Assembly: GCA_031272145.1 (NCBI GenBank)
Contig: JAISUL010000101.1
Span: forward strand, 1-36,868
Direction: 5' to 3'
Length of the DNA: 36,868 bases
Origin: Synergistaceae bacterium
GTDB lineage: Bacteria > Synergistota > Synergistia > Synergistales > Aminobacteriaceae
The position numbers were made by a program, and so were the translations under genes. Of this stretch, positions 1 through 9,121 are shown piece by piece (the first letter of the stretch is position 1; each line of letters starts with the position of its first letter). The notes under the pieces are model-generated. The model saw only the letters and a list, made by a program, of their open reading frames with translations. It searched no databases and was not told the DNA's origin.

Positions 1-729
1 GACGGCCGAGTCGGTCATGTTGACGTGCTGCCCGCCGGCCCCGCTCGACCTGTAGGTGTCGATCTTCAGGTCTTCGGGCTTTATCTCGACCTCGACGTCC
101 GAGGCCTCCGGCAAAACCGCGACGGTCGCCGCCGACGTGTGTATGCGCCCGCTCGCCTCCGTCACCGGAACGCGCTGTACGCGGTGGACGCCGCTCTCGA
201 ACTTCAGAACGCTGTAGGCTCCCTCGCCGTCGATTCGGAATATTATCTCCTTGTAGCCGCCGATGCCGGTCTCGTTCACGTCCATGACCTCCATGCGCCA
301 GCGCCGCCGCTCGCAGAAGCGCGCGTACATGCGGTAGAGGTCAGCCGCGAACAGTGCCGCCTCGTCGCCGCCAGTCCCGGCGCGAAGCTCGACTATGACG
401 CTCTTCTCGTCGTTGGGGTCCTTCGGCAAGAGCAGCAGCCTTAGCTCCCCCTCGAAGCCGTCGATCTCGGGCTCGAGCTTCTTAAGTTCCTCCTCGGCCA
501 GCTCCGCCATGTCCGGGTCCTTCAGGAGGGCACGCGCGTCCTCCGCCGCCCTGACCGCCTTCTGATAGGAGCGGAACATCTCCACGACCGGCTCAAGCCG
601 CGCCAGCTTCTTCCCCAGCACCTGCAAGTCCTTGGGCCCGGCGGACGGGTCGGCCATCTTCTCGCCCGTCTCGATGTATTCCAGCTCGATGGCCTTGAGC
701 TTGTCCTCCAGGTTGACGCTAATGTTCAT
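1..729 (-). CDS. prfA: Peptide chain release factor 1 (3' end outside window)
   Basis: RF1 recognises UAA and UAG in the ribosomal A site and triggers peptidyl-tRNA hydrolysis. About 243 N-terminal codons are visible and the rest is cut off by the left edge. The sequence [16 protein letters not shown] close to the edge holds the universal GGQ catalytic tripeptide. Upstream are the conserved [20 protein letters not shown] block and the GVHRVQRVP segment typical of RF1/RF2. The start ATG at 729 gives [11 protein letters not shown]; its Shine-Dalgarno is weak (AAGAAG). It overlaps the end of thyX by 11 nt, so translational coupling is likely. It is the last visible gene of the leftward rpsO-rpmE-thyX-prfA operon. 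I call RF1 rather than RF2 because the single ATG-initiated frame has no internal stop and the neighbours (rpmE, thyX) are usual for prfA. I do not see the anticodon-like tripeptide clearly enough to quote it. Confidence 0.95.
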   Translation of the reverse strand, partial: MNISVNLEDKLKAIELEYIETGEKMADPSAGPKDLQVLGKKLARLEPVVEMFRSYQKAVRAAEDARALLKDPDMAELAEEELKKLEPEIDGFEGELRLLLLPKDPNDEKSVIVELRAGTGGDEAALFAADLYRMYARFCERRRWRMEVMDVNETGIGGYKEIIFRIDGEGAYSVLKFESGVHRVQRVPVTEASGRIHTSAATVAVLPEASDVEVEIKPEDLKIDTYRSSGAGGQHVNMTDSAV

Positions 730-1435
730 GGTCTTCTTGAAGCAAATCTTTCATATCTATATAGGGTTTGCCGCAGGGACGCTGCTCGCGGCAGCCTTGC
801 TCTCCGCCGAACACGCAGGGCGGCCCGGCCAGCTCGAAGAGCAGCGGCGCGGCGGGACGGCAGTGTTTAAGCATCCGGCGCGCCAGCTCTCGTATCTCCC
901 ACTGGGCGCGCCGGCACAGCCTAAGCGAGAAGAAATGGTGAAGCTCGCGGGCGTTCATGGTGAAGACGAGCGCGGTCTCGAGGCCGTGGGGGAGTATGAA
1001 CCTGGCGTCCTCGGCCGGCACGCCCATCGCCACGAGCTCGGAGTAGGCACGCTTGGCCTGCTCCGCCGCTCGCGTGAAGACCGCCGTTGCGTCCGGCCTT
1101 TCTTCCACCGACTTAGGCACGACAACAATCGCCTCGTACATGCTGACGTAGCGCTGGCTGCGCTGGCTGTAGCTGGCGAGGCGGTGTCGAACCAGCTGGT
1201 GCGAGGCGACGCGGCTCAGCCCCTCGACCCCGAAAGTGAAGGACGCGTGCTCAAACGGCGACATATGCCCGCTCCGCCTAAGCCGAGCTATAAAGCGCCC
1301 CGCGCCCTCCCCTTGGGGAGCAAGCCCCCCAAGGGAAGCGAGCTCCCCGAGGGGGATGTTCGAGTAGCACAGCCGCGCCGCCCCCGCTACGACGGAGTCC
1401 GGGTCAGGGGTATGGGCTAGAAGCGCGACCTGCAT
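719..1435 (-). CDS. thyX: Flavin-dependent thymidylate synthase ThyX, with a palindromic element in frame
   Basis: ThyX makes dTMP from dUMP using FAD, NADPH and methylene-tetrahydrofolate, independently of ThyA. The signature RHRxxSxxQxSQRY is seen as [28 protein letters not shown] before it and the C-terminal [13 protein letters not shown] block also match the family. The protein is 238 aa from ATG 1435; a GTG six bases upstream (1441) is an alternative, and neither has a strong Shine-Dalgarno. It lies 14 nt after rpmE. Residues 28-46 ([19 protein letters not shown]) are encoded by a GC-rich palindromic repeat and sit where relatives have an acidic or charged variable stretch. They look like an in-frame insertion between the N-terminal strand and the SPFEH helix, a spot that tolerates length changes. 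Confidence 0.95.
   Translation of the reverse strand: MQVALLAHTPDPDSVVAGAARLCYSNIPLGELASLGGLAPQGEGAGRFIARLRRSGHMSPFEHASFTFGVEGLSRVASHQLVRHRLASYSQRSQRYVSMYEAIVVVPKSVEERPDATAVFTRAAEQAKRAYSELVAMGVPAEDARFILPHGLETALVFTMNARELHHFFSLRLCRRAQWEIRELARRMLKHCRPAAPLLFELAGPPCVFGGEQGCREQRPCGKPYIDMKDLLQEDHEH
1308..1355. repeat. GC-rich palindromic element, copy A (inside thyX)
   Basis: Three CCCC-nn-GGGG units lie side by side (CTCCCCTTGGGGAG, then CCCCCCAAGGG, then CCCCGAGGGGG) joined by AGC/AAGC spacers. The right 40 bases match copy B at 4199-4238 at nearly every position, although the two lie in unrelated genes and in opposite orientation relative to the reading frame. Confidence 0.75.
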
Positions 1436-1449
1436 TGACACTGGCGTGG

Positions 1450-1680
1450 TTAGACCTCGGTCTTCTGGCCGTAGTTGATGCCGGCGTACTTCTTCTTGAA
1501 CTTCTCTAGGCGGCCGGCCTCGGTCAGCACGCGTCCGCCGCGCTTTCCGGCGTAGAACGGGTGGCACTGGGAGCAGACTCCCACGCGTATCTCCTTCTTG
1601 GTGGAGCGGGTGACGAAGGAGTTCCCGCAGGCGCAGGACACCTTGCACTCGACGTAGTCCGGGTGAATTTCCTTCTTCAT
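1450..1680 (-). CDS. rpmE: 50S ribosomal protein L31 (zinc-binding type)
   Basis: This 76-aa ribosomal protein has the L31 start [20 protein letters not shown] and the paired cysteines of the zinc-binding (C+) form: C-x3-C-x-C near residue 12 and CSQCHPFY near residue 37. The tail [11 protein letters not shown] is typical. The ATG at 1680 follows GGAGG with 8-nt spacing, and the gene begins 12 nt after rpsO stops, so both belong to one operon. Retention of the cysteines implies a zinc-dependent protein; no zinc-free L31 paralogue is present in this window. Confidence 0.97.
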   Translation of the reverse strand: MKKEIHPDYVECKVSCACGNSFVTRSTKKEIRVGVCSQCHPFYAGKRGGRVLTEAGRLEKFKKKYAGINYGQKTEV

Positions 1681-1692
1681 TGCACTGCCCTC

Positions 1693-1959
1693 CTAGTGGC
1701 GCAGGCCGAGGCTGTCGACTAGGCCGCGGTAGCGGTTGAAGTCCTTCTCGCGGAGGTAGCGCAGCAGGCGCCGCCTCTGCCCGACCATCTTGAGCAGCCC
1801 GCGGCGCGAGTGGAAGTCCTTCACGAAGCGCTTGAGGTGCTCCGTGAGCTCGCGGATGCGTTCCGTCAGGACGGCGACCTGAACCTCAGGCGAGCCCGTG
1901 TCGGACTCGTGCACGCGGTAGTTCGCGATGATTTCCTGTTTCTTCTCCTTGCTTATCAT
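1693..1959 (-). CDS. rpsO: 30S ribosomal protein S15
   Basis: S15 binds the central domain of 16S rRNA early in 30S assembly. The 88-aa product has the hallmark [35 protein letters not shown] and [10 protein letters not shown] segments. I use the ATG at 1959 ([11 protein letters not shown]), which has GAGGTGA eight bases upstream; longer versions of the frame would add unrelated residues. A short hairpin (GGGG..CCCC) lies directly before the Shine-Dalgarno and resembles the palindrome family of this window, so S15 leader control is possible but unproven. First gene of the leftward operon. Confidence 0.97.
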   Translation of the reverse strand: MISKEKKQEIIANYRVHESDTGSPEVQVAVLTERIRELTEHLKRFVKDFHSRRGLLKMVGQRRRLLRYLREKDFNRYRGLVDSLGLRH

Positions 1960-2072
1960 AAAAACCGTCACCTCAGGGGACATAACCCCCAATAAAATCG
2001 GCAGCCCAGTAAAAAAGACCGCCGCGGCGCTAGAGGGTAAAACAAAACAACTCCGGCGCCGGGTCGACATTC

Positions 2073-2081
2073 ATAATAGCA
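2073..2081 (-). promoter_or_regulatory. Extended -10 promoter for rpsO operon
   Basis: Read leftward, TGCTATTAT is an extended -10 (TGn plus TATTAT) about 115 nt before rpsO. No good -35 is seen at the usual distance. It lies back to back with the argS promoter, which also has a TGC-extended -10. Confidence 0.5.
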
Positions 2082-2101
2082 CGAATCCGTGCCGCTTTAG
2101 T

Positions 2102-2129
2102 TTGCATCCCACGAAAATTCTGCTATACT
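2102..2129 (+). promoter_or_regulatory. Sigma-70-type promoter for argS operon
   Basis: TTGCAT (2102-2107), a 16-nt spacer and TATACT (2124-2129), with TGC in front of the -10 giving an extended -10. The predicted start near 2136 leaves a leader of about 36 nt to the argS start. Confidence 0.75.
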
Positions 2130-2171
2130 CCTTTTCGATGGAACGCCGTTTTCACTATGGAGGGGTTTGGG

Positions 2172-3914
2172 TTGTCTTTGATTCAAAACAGCTGTGGGGG
2201 CTCGCTCCCCGGTATCGTTGCCAGCGACGTGGATTCCCGCTTGGAGAGCATCCTGCTTCGGGCATCCGAGGACGCGGCCCAGAGGCGCGGGTGCTCCGTG
2301 CCGGAACTTGCGCAGCTGGTCCAGATCGAGAGGCCGAAGCGCGAGGGGCAGGGCGACAGGGCCTCGGGCGTTGCCATGCGCATAGCCAAGGCGCTCAGCG
2401 CGTCCCCGCGCGAGCTTGCGGAGGAGATCGTAGCCTCGGTCTCGGAGCAGGGGCATGGGCACAGCCCGTCCTGCGCTATCGCCAAGGTCGAGGTCGCAGG
2501 GCCGGGGTTCATAAATTTTTTCCTTTCTGACAAATGGAGAGAGAACGTCGTCGCCGAGGTGTTGGCGAAGCGCGAGAGCTACGGCGCCAGCGATAGGGGA
2601 GCCGGGCGGAGGGTTCAGGTCGAGTTCGTCAGCGCCAACCCGACAGGCCCCCTGCACATCGGCCACGGGCGCGGCGCAGCGGTCGGCGACGTCCTGGCCA
2701 ACCTGCTGGCCTTCACCGGCTGGAACGTCGAGCGCGAGTACTACATAAACGACGCCGGCCTCCAGATGGAGATTCTGGGCAAGTCAGTCCAGGCGCGCTA
2801 CCTAGAGCTTCTGGGGCAGCCCGCCGCGTTTCCGGAGAACGGATATAAAGGAGAGTACATAGTCGACCTGGCCCGAGCCGCCAAGGAGGGGGGGCAGGTT
2901 CCCCAACAGGGAGACAGCCTGCCATGGTTCAAGCGCTACGCGGCAGACTCCATCCTCGGCGGGATCAAAGACGATCTCGCGCGCTTCGGCGTCAAGTTCG
3001 ACGTCTGGTTCCCGGAGTCGGAGCTGTACAAGCGCGGTCTGGTCGCGGAGGCCATGCAGCAGCTGAAGGACGGAGGCCACGCGTACGAGGCCGACGGGGC
3101 GCTCTGGTTCAAGACCTCCGACTTCATCGGCGCCTCCGACGAGGACGACGAGAGCAAGAAGGACCGAGTGCTCATCCGTGCCAACGGCGTCCCGACCTAC
3201 TTCGCCTCGGACATCGCCTACCACAGGGATAAATACGAGCGCGGCTTCGACAGGGTCATAGACATCTGGGGTGCAGACCACCACGGGTACGTCCCCAGAA
3301 TGAGGGCCGCGGTGGAGTCCATCGGCAGGAGCAGACAGGACTTCGACGTGATCCTGATTCAGCTCGTGAGCCTGCTTCGGGACGGGGTTCAGGTCGCGAT
3401 GTCGACCCGGGCCGGGGAGTTCGTCACGCTGCGCGACGTCCTGGACGAGGTCGGCACGGACGCGACGAGGTACTTCTTCCTGACGCGCAGGGCAGACAGC
3501 CAGCTCGAGTTCGACCTTGAGCTCGCCAAGCGCGAGGGCAGCGACAACCCTGTGTACTACATCCAGTACGCCCACGCGCGTATTTGCAGCGTGATGAGGG
3601 AGGCGGCGGAGCGCGGAGTCCGGGCCGCGGCGAGCGCGGAGGTCTTTGCCGACCGCGACGCCCGCGCGCTGCTGGACAGCGTGTCGGCCTTCCCAGCGGA
3701 GATAGACGGGGCCTCAAAGGATTTGGCCCCTCACGTCCTGACGGCGTACGCGCTCTCTCTGGCGGGGCGCTTCCACGCCTTCTACAACACCAACCGTATT
3801 TTGGGCGAAGCACCGAGCATGGAAGCCGGACGCCTTGCACTTGTCGAGGCCGTTAAGGTCGTTCTCTCGAACTGCCTTAGACTGCTTGGTGTGACTGCGC
3901 CGGAAAAAATGTAG
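2172..3914 (+). CDS. argS: Arginyl-tRNA synthetase
   Basis: Class I aminoacyl-tRNA synthetase charging tRNA-Arg. The N-terminal Add1-type domain is followed by the HIGH motif in ANPTGPLHIGHGRG, the YYINDAGLQ block, the DIWGADHHGY segment, and a degenerate KMSKS loop seen as VQVAMSTRAGEFVTL. The C-terminal helical anticodon-binding region ends in RLLGVTAPEKM. I choose TTG 2172 as the start because GGAGGGG sits 8 nt before it; an upstream in-frame ATG at 2157 would place that Shine-Dalgarno inside the gene and has none of its own. About 580 aa. Codons near the N-terminus (SCGGSLPG) are encoded by GGGGGCTCGCTCCCC, a small relative of the palindrome family. It starts an operon with the ftsB-like gene and lysS. 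Confidence 0.96.
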   Translation: MSLIQNSCGGSLPGIVASDVDSRLESILLRASEDAAQRRGCSVPELAQLVQIERPKREGQGDRASGVAMRIAKALSASPRELAEEIVASVSEQGHGHSPSCAIAKVEVAGPGFINFFLSDKWRENVVAEVLAKRESYGASDRGAGRRVQVEFVSANPTGPLHIGHGRGAAVGDVLANLLAFTGWNVEREYYINDAGLQMEILGKSVQARYLELLGQPAAFPENGYKGEYIVDLARAAKEGGQVPQQGDSLPWFKRYAADSILGGIKDDLARFGVKFDVWFPESELYKRGLVAEAMQQLKDGGHAYEADGALWFKTSDFIGASDEDDESKKDRVLIRANGVPTYFASDIAYHRDKYERGFDRVIDIWGADHHGYVPRMRAAVESIGRSRQDFDVILIQLVSLLRDGVQVAMSTRAGEFVTLRDVLDEVGTDATRYFFLTRRADSQLEFDLELAKREGSDNPVYYIQYAHARICSVMREAAERGVRAAASAEVFADRDARALLDSVSAFPAEIDGASKDLAPHVLTAYALSLAGRFHAFYNTNRILGEAPSMEAGRLALVEAVKVVLSNCLRLLGVTAPEKM

Positions 3915-3916
3915 CC

Positions 3917-4240
3917 ATGCCCCGCCTGCGATGGATGTTCGCGGCGGCTCTGGCGGCGCTGGCGTTCTCTATAGCCAGCACCGTCTACTGCTTCGAGATT
4001 CGCAAGATGCTCCACCTCCACGCCGTCATCGCCGAGCGCTCGGCAAAGCTGACCGAAAAACAGCGCCGCGTCGGCATATACCGCGACTTGGTGGAGTTCT
4101 ACAACACGGACGAGGGCATAGCGCACCTCGCACGTGATGAGTACAACATGACCTTCCCAGGCGAGCGGGTCTACATCATAATCACGTCCGGCGACGCAGG
4201 AGCCAGCCCCCCAAGGGGAGCTAGCTCCCCAAGGGGATAA
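3917..4240 (+). CDS. FtsB/DivIC-type septum formation initiator protein
   Basis: A 107-aa membrane protein with a short basic N-terminus, one transmembrane helix (about residues 7-26, AAALAALAFSIASTVYCF), a heptad-rich coiled coil (about 30-62) and the family motif region EFYNTDEGIAHLARDEYNM followed by PGE. FtsB/DivIC proteins link early and late divisome components through FtsL and FtsQ/DivIB. It begins 2 nt after argS and ends 19 nt before lysS. The last 15 or so residues (GASPPRGASSPRG) are not part of the family; they are encoded by palindromic copy B, which also supplies the stop region, so the tail looks like an element-driven extension. FtsB and DivIC cannot be separated by eye. Confidence 0.85.
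   Translation: MPRLRWMFAAALAALAFSIASTVYCFEIRKMLHLHAVIAERSAKLTEKQRRVGIYRDLVEFYNTDEGIAHLARDEYNMTFPGERVYIIITSGDAGASPPRGASSPRG
4199..4238. repeat. GC-rich palindromic element, copy B (3' end of ftsB-like gene)
   Basis: CCCCCCAAGGGG and CCCCAAGGGG units joined by AGCTAGCT. Near-identical over about 40 bases to copy A in thyX. The self-complementary core GGGGAGCTAGCTCCCC could form a cruciform or RNA hairpin just ahead of lysS. Confidence 0.75.
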
Positions 4241-4259
4241 ACAAAGGAGAGATTGTCTG

Positions 4260-5738
4260 TTGAGTGACGAAAACGAAATAGTCCGACAGCGGAAGGAAAA
4301 ACTGCTGCGCCTGCGCGACGAGGGCGTGAACCCGTACAGGGCCGAGAAGTGGGACAGGCGCGACACACTGATGGACGTCAGGGAAAGGTTCGACCGCCTC
4401 CAGCCCGAGGAGTCCGAGCAGGCGACGCTTCGCGTCGCCGGACGCCTGATGACGCTGCGCCGCCAGGGCAAGGCCACATTCGCCGACCTGATGGACGAGA
4501 CGGGGCGCATGCAGCTGTACTTTTTCGCGCGCCAGGACGGCGACGAAGCTTACGACTTCCTGAAGAAATGGGTGGACAGCGGCGACTGGATAGGCGTGGT
4601 TGGGCATCCCTGCCGGACGCGGCGCGGCGAGCTCACGGTGCAGGTCGACGAGTTCACGCTCCTTTGCAAGGCGCTGCGCCCCCTGCCGGAGAAATGGCAC
4701 GGCCTGACCGACACCGAGACCCGATACAGGCAGCGGTACCTAGACCTCATAGCCAACCCGGACGTCCGCGAGGTCTTCCGCAAGAGGGCGAAGATCATCG
4801 CCTCGCTGCGCCGCACGCTAGAGTCCCACGGCACGCTCGAGGTGGAGACCCCGACCCTGTCGTCCCTGGCGGGCGGGGCGGCGGCGAAGCCGTTCAAGAC
4901 ATTCCACAACGCCCTCTCCCTCGACATGTACCTCCGCATAGCGCCGGAGCTCTACCTCAAGCGCCTGGTGGCCGGCGGCATGGGACGCGTCTACGAGATA
5001 GGCAAGAACTTCCGCAACGAGGGCATAGACACGATGCACAACCCGGAGTTCACGATGATGGAGGTGTACTGGGCCTACGCCGACTACGAGGACATGATGG
5101 CCCTGACCGAGGAGCTGGTGCGCAACGCCGCCGCGTCCGTCGGAGCGTTAAAGATCGAGTGGCCCAGCGGAAGCGGCGCCGCCATCGATTTGGCAAAGCC
5201 GTTCCGCCGCGTGTCCATGACGGAGATAGTACAGGAAAAAACCGGCGTCGACTTCCGCCGCTTGACCGACGATGAGGCCCGTGCCATAGCCAAAGAAAGA
5301 AGCCTGGACGCCGGGCCCAGCCGCTTCGCCGTGCTGAACGCGATGTTCGAGGCCTTCTGCGAGGACGGCCTTACTACTCCGACGTTCGTCACTGGCCACC
5401 CGACGGAGATCAGCCCCCTGGCCAAGCGCGACCCCGAGAACCCTGACTGCACTCACCGGTTCGAGCTCTTCATGTGCGGACACGAGCTGGCCAACGCCTT
5501 CAGCGAGCTGAACGACCCGATTGACCAGCGCGCGCGCTTCGAGGAGCAGCTAGCCAAGCGAGAGGCAGGCGACGACGAGGCCCACGCCTTCGACGAGGAT
5601 TTTCTCAACGCAATCGAGACCGGCCTCCCCCCCACAGGAGGATTAGGAATAGGCATAGACCGCCTCGTAATGTTCTTGACCGGCTCATCAAGCATCCGCG
5701 ACGTGATCCTCTTCCCCACGATGAGGCCCAAAGAGTAG
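4260..5738 (+). CDS. lysS: Lysyl-tRNA synthetase, class II
   Basis: 492-aa class II synthetase. The N-terminal OB-fold anticodon-binding domain (about 55-150) is followed by the catalytic domain with motif 2 (GKNFRNEGIDTMHNPEFTMM) and motif 3 (GGLGIGIDRLVMFLTG, then SIRDVILFPTMRP). Start is TTG 4260, set by AAAGGAGA about ten bases upstream. Normal length for bacterial LysS. Third gene of the argS operon, followed by a bidirectional terminator. Confidence 0.97.
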   Translation: MSDENEIVRQRKEKLLRLRDEGVNPYRAEKWDRRDTLMDVRERFDRLQPEESEQATLRVAGRLMTLRRQGKATFADLMDETGRMQLYFFARQDGDEAYDFLKKWVDSGDWIGVVGHPCRTRRGELTVQVDEFTLLCKALRPLPEKWHGLTDTETRYRQRYLDLIANPDVREVFRKRAKIIASLRRTLESHGTLEVETPTLSSLAGGAAAKPFKTFHNALSLDMYLRIAPELYLKRLVAGGMGRVYEIGKNFRNEGIDTMHNPEFTMMEVYWAYADYEDMMALTEELVRNAAASVGALKIEWPSGSGAAIDLAKPFRRVSMTEIVQEKTGVDFRRLTDDEARAIAKERSLDAGPSRFAVLNAMFEAFCEDGLTTPTFVTGHPTEISPLAKRDPENPDCTHRFELFMCGHELANAFSELNDPIDQRARFEEQLAKREAGDDEAHAFDEDFLNAIETGLPPTGGLGIGIDRLVMFLTGSSSIRDVILFPTMRPKE

Positions 5739-5756
5739 AGTAGTAAGCAATAATAT

Positions 5757-5789
5757 AAAAAGCGCGGGGCTCCTAACCCCGCGCTTTTT
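5757..5789. terminator. Bidirectional terminator between lysS and the dehydrogenase
   Basis: AGCGCGGGG pairs with CCCCGCGCT around a 7-nt loop, with A-run and T-run on the two flanks, so it can stop both the rightward lysS operon and the leftward chemoreceptor/dehydrogenase transcript. Confidence 0.9.
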
Positions 5790-5802
5790 GCTTCTCCTGC
5801 TC

Positions 5803-6771
5803 TTAGTTCACCCGATTGACCGCATGGCCGGTCGTCAGGAACGTCTTCAGCCCTTCAACTGCCGAATCCATCAGGCGCTGGCGGCTCTCACGGGGTGCCC
5901 AGGAGATGTGAGGCGTGATGATGCAGTTCTTGGCGCGCAACAACGGGTTGTCGCCCCTGATCGGCTCGGACGAGACCACGTCCACGGCGGCGGCGTAGAC
6001 TTTCCCGCTGTTCAGCGCGTCGGCCAGGTCACGCTCGACCACAAGCTCCCCGCGCGAGTTGTTGATGATGATCACCCCGTCCTTCATCTTCTCAATGGAG
6101 GAGCGGTTGATGATGCCCCTGGTGTCCGGCAGGAGCGGGCAGTGCAGCGCGATTACGTCCGACCGCCGCAGGAGCGAGTCCATGTCCACGTATTCGGCTG
6201 TCCCTGCCGCCTCGGTCTTGTGCCTAAGTGCTATGACGTTCATGCCCATCGCCTGGGCTATGCGGCCCGTGACCTGGCCGATGCGCCCGAAGCCTATCAC
6301 TCCGAGCGTTTTGCCCGCGAGCTCGATCAGCGGGTAGTCCCAGAAGCACCAGTCCGGACATGACTCCCACCGCCCGGCCCTGACGGCCTCGGAGTGGTGC
6401 CCGACGTGGTGGCACACCTCCAGTAAGAGGGCTATTGCGGTCTGGCCGACCGCCGCAGTCCCGTACCCAGGCACGTTGCAGACCGGGATGCCCCGCTCCT
6501 TCGCCGCCTCCACGTCCACGATGTTGTACCCCGTGGCCAGCACCCCGATATAGCGGATGTTGGGGCACATATCGAAGACCTCGCGCCTTATCGGGGTCTT
6601 GTTCGTGAAGACGACGTCTGCCCCGCCTATGCGCGCCGCCACCTCGGGCTCCGGCGTGCGGGCGTAAACGGCCAGGTCGCCGAGCGCCTCGAGATCGCCC
6701 CAGCTTAAGTCCCCCGGGTTCTCGGCGTGGCCGTCGAGCACGACGATCCGCGTTGTCTCAGCGCGAGCCAT
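5803..6771 (-). CDS. D-isomer-specific 2-hydroxyacid dehydrogenase (glycerate dehydrogenase-like)
   Basis: 322-aa NAD(P)-dependent dehydrogenase that interconverts a 2-keto acid and a D-2-hydroxy acid. The substrate domain carries LATGYNIVD. The Rossmann fold is seen as [20 protein letters not shown]. The catalytic Arg lies in INNSRGELV, the Glu in VVSSEP and the His in ITPHISW. The PHISW ending and overall length suit the hydroxypyruvate/glycerate dehydrogenase group, but the substrate is not fixed by sequence alone. The ATG at 6771 overlaps the end of the upstream MCP gene by 14 nt, and the Shine-Dalgarno is weak, so it is probably translated by coupling. Why a metabolic enzyme rides on a chemoreceptor transcript is not clear. 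Confidence 0.9.
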   Translation of the reverse strand: MARAETTRIVVLDGHAENPGDLSWGDLEALGDLAVYARTPEPEVAARIGGADVVFTNKTPIRREVFDMCPNIRYIGVLATGYNIVDVEAAKERGIPVCNVPGYGTAAVGQTAIALLLEVCHHVGHHSEAVRAGRWESCPDWCFWDYPLIELAGKTLGVIGFGRIGQVTGRIAQAMGMNVIALRHKTEAAGTAEYVDMDSLLRRSDVIALHCPLLPDTRGIINRSSIEKMKDGVIIINNSRGELVVERDLADALNSGKVYAAAVDVVSSEPIRGDNPLLRAKNCIITPHISWAPRESRQRLMDSAVEGLKTFLTTGHAVNRVN

Positions 6772-8941
6772 TGCCCTGCGGCAGTGCCATGGCTGCCGGC
6801 GCCTTTTGCTTTGGCGTTAGCTTTGGCTTTGCTACTGACTCCTCGGAGATCAGGGTGAACCTCGACAGGACGTCGGTCAGGGTCTCGGAGCAGCCCTTGA
6901 TGTACTCGGCCTGCTCGCCCGTGACCTTGGCTGCGACCACCGTGTCGTCCACTATCTTGGTTATGCTCACGACGGTGCTGACCATCTCCATCGTGGAACG
7001 GGTCGCGTTGTCTATCCCGTTGGCGACCTCCTTGCTCGAGGCTGCCTGTTCCTCGGCAACAGCCGCGATGTTCTGAATAGAGTCGTTGGCCTTGTTGATC
7101 TCCTTCATCGCGGCGTCGAGGCCCTTCTGCGCCTCCTCGGCCTGAGTCAGGGTGTCCGCGAGCAGGCGCCCGGCCTCGGAGGTCGCGTCGATGCTCTCTT
7201 TCGCGCCGTTCTGGAGCTCGACTATGATGCCGCCGACGTTCTGCGCGGCCCGCGCCGACTCCTCGGCAAGCTTGCGCACCTCCTCGGCCACAACTGCGAA
7301 GCCCCGCCCGACCTCTCCGGCCCTCGCCGCCTCGATTGCCGCGTTCAGGGCCAGGAGGTTCGTCTGGTCGGCTATGCCGGTGATGACCGAGACGAAGCCG
7401 CTGACGTTCTCCACCGAGGCGACGAGCTGCTTGATCTTGTCCTCGCTCGCCTTGGAGTTCTTGTCCACCTCGTGCATGCCCTGTATCGCGTTGTTGACCA
7501 TCTGGATGGCCTTGTTGGACACGTCGGTGGTCTGGGATATGAAGGCCGCGCTGTCCGTCGCGGACTGGGCCACCGTGTCGGCGCCGGCGCTCATCTCCTC
7601 GATGCCGGCGTTGCACTCCTCGAGGGCGGCGCCGTTGTTCTCGCTCAGGGTCGACACCTGGTCTATCGAGGTCTTTATGTTTCCCATGGCGCTGTTGGCG
7701 TTCACCGCTATCTCGGAGAGCTTTACCGCCCCGTCAGCCAGGCTCTCGGAGACCGACACGACCTCCTTCAGCGTGGCCTCCTGCGCCGTGACCATGTTGG
7801 CTATGGCGTTGACAAGGACTCCCATCTCGTCCTTGCCCTCGTAGCCGAAGTCCTCCCTGTCGATGGTCAGGTCGCCTCCCTCGGCGCGCTTGGCTAGGCC
7901 GACTATCGTGTTCAGCGGCTTCGATATGCCGCTCGCTATGACCACAGCGATCAGCACGCCTATGACGACGCTTATCGCCGTCGCCACGAGCAGCATCTTT
8001 ATAACTGAGTCCATCGCGTTCTCGTTCTCGGTGCTCAGAGAGTCGGAGCGGTCTGTGCCCATCTTGGTCAGCTCGGAGGTCAGATCGCTCATGCTGGCGG
8101 TCAGAGGCGCGGCGTCCTTATTCACCTTGGCCTCGGCTGCCAGCACGGCGACGGCATCTCCCACCGCGGCGCTGAAGTGGTCGCACGCCGTCGTCACGGC
8201 GTTCAGCATGTTGCGGCGAACGTCGGCCCTCGTGACCTTCAGGACGGACTGAATCGTGGCCTTGGCCGCGTCGATGTCCTTTACGAGGGCCTGCAGGCCG
8301 TTGTAGTCCCGCGCGTCAAGGGCGATGTACGCGTCGCAGCGCAGCTTCTCCACCGCGCGGCTGAGGCTCGCGACGTGGTATAGCTGCGTCACCCTCCGCT
8401 CCATCTCGGACGTGTCGTTCCGCTTGACCTCATCGAGGGCTATCTCGTAGAAGGCCTCCGTGATCTTGCCCGACGAGTCGGCCATCTCCTTGGCGGCGTC
8501 GGAGAGCTTCTTCAGGGCGGCGGTCTTGTCGCGCACGACGCCGCTCAGACGGTCGATCACGACGTTGTAGTTTTTGAAAACCGGCATCACGTCGCTCTCC
8601 AGGCGCGCAGGGATGTTCAGCGCTGTGTGCGAGCGCCCGAAGACCACCACGTCGTCCATCAGCTTCTGCACGTCGGCCTTGCGCGCCTCGACCTCCTTGA
8701 TCGAGCTTTCGGTCTCGGCGAGCCGCTCGTTCTTGATCGCTACAATCAGCTCGTAAACGGCGCGCTCCACGTCCATAGTTTGTATGAGCCCGGGGATGAC
8801 GCTGTCCGAAAGGAATGCGGTTCTATCCTGAGCATCCGAAAGGGAACGCCAAACGAAAAAGACGGCGAGCACGAAAATAAAGAGAAGGCCGCCGAACCCG
8901 ACGAGAAGCTTGCCGGTGATTCTGAGATTCCTCCACGTCAT
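6758..8941 (-). CDS. Methyl-accepting chemotaxis protein (paralogue 1)
   Basis: 727-aa transmembrane chemoreceptor. TM1 is about residues 10-31; an extracytoplasmic helical sensor follows to about 312; TM2 is about 313-337 ([20 protein letters not shown]). A HAMP linker (about 338-392) leads into the MCP signalling domain, whose hairpin tip [20 protein letters not shown] (about 524-543) binds CheA and CheW. No C-terminal CheR pentapeptide is visible. It is the closest paralogue of the next gene (9122-11263) across the whole length, sensor included. It has its own promoter and is followed without a gap by the dehydrogenase gene. Ligand unknown. Confidence 0.95.
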   Translation of the reverse strand: MTWRNLRITGKLLVGFGGLLFIFVLAVFFVWRSLSDAQDRTAFLSDSVIPGLIQTMDVERAVYELIVAIKNERLAETESSIKEVEARKADVQKLMDDVVVFGRSHTALNIPARLESDVMPVFKNYNVVIDRLSGVVRDKTAALKKLSDAAKEMADSSGKITEAFYEIALDEVKRNDTSEMERRVTQLYHVASLSRAVEKLRCDAYIALDARDYNGLQALVKDIDAAKATIQSVLKVTRADVRRNMLNAVTTACDHFSAAVGDAVAVLAAEAKVNKDAAPLTASMSDLTSELTKMGTDRSDSLSTENENAMDSVIKMLLVATAISVVIGVLIAVVIASGISKPLNTIVGLAKRAEGGDLTIDREDFGYEGKDEMGVLVNAIANMVTAQEATLKEVVSVSESLADGAVKLSEIAVNANSAMGNIKTSIDQVSTLSENNGAALEECNAGIEEMSAGADTVAQSATDSAAFISQTTDVSNKAIQMVNNAIQGMHEVDKNSKASEDKIKQLVASVENVSGFVSVITGIADQTNLLALNAAIEAARAGEVGRGFAVVAEEVRKLAEESARAAQNVGGIIVELQNGAKESIDATSEAGRLLADTLTQAEEAQKGLDAAMKEINKANDSIQNIAAVAEEQAASSKEVANGIDNATRSTMEMVSTVVSITKIVDDTVVAAKVTGEQAEYIKGCSETLTDVLSRFTLISEESVAKPKLTPKQKAPAAMALPQGNGSR

Positions 8942-9011
8942 TTAGAAAATCATCTCCCTAAGAATAAACGCCACGCTTAGCGGTGCCGTTTCTACTTCTA
9001 TAATAGGCGGT

Positions 9012-9056
9012 ATTATACATCGTGGTTAGCATATCTAAGCACAAATATTTAGTTCA
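9012..9056 (-). promoter_or_regulatory. Promoter of MCP paralogue 1
   Basis: Leftward TATAAT (+ strand 9012-9017) is preceded by an A/T-rich block (TAAATATTTGTGCTTA) that is also present before MCP paralogue 2. A convincing -35 at 17 nt is not seen, so the shared upstream block may bind a regulator or act as an UP element. Confidence 0.55.
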
Positions 9057-9064
9057 GGATATGG

Positions 9065-9112
9065 AAAAGCTCCGCCGTCCCCTCATGCTGAGGCGGCGGA
9101 GCTTTTTCTTTT
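9065..9112 (-). terminator. Terminator after MCP paralogue 2
   Basis: AGCTCCGCCG pairs with CGGCGGAGCT around a 16-nt loop, with T-runs on both sides (TTTTTCTTTTTT on the + strand, TTTT on the - strand). It lies just beyond the stop at 9122 and separates it from the MCP 1 promoter. Confidence 0.85.
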
Positions 9113-9121
9113 TTCTTAGGC

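Noticed and set aside
2880-2925. G/C-run in argS (GGGGGGGCAGG...CCCC) as another palindromic element
   Set aside because: Similarity to the family is limited to G and C runs without the paired CCCC-nn-GGGG arrangement; too weak to count.
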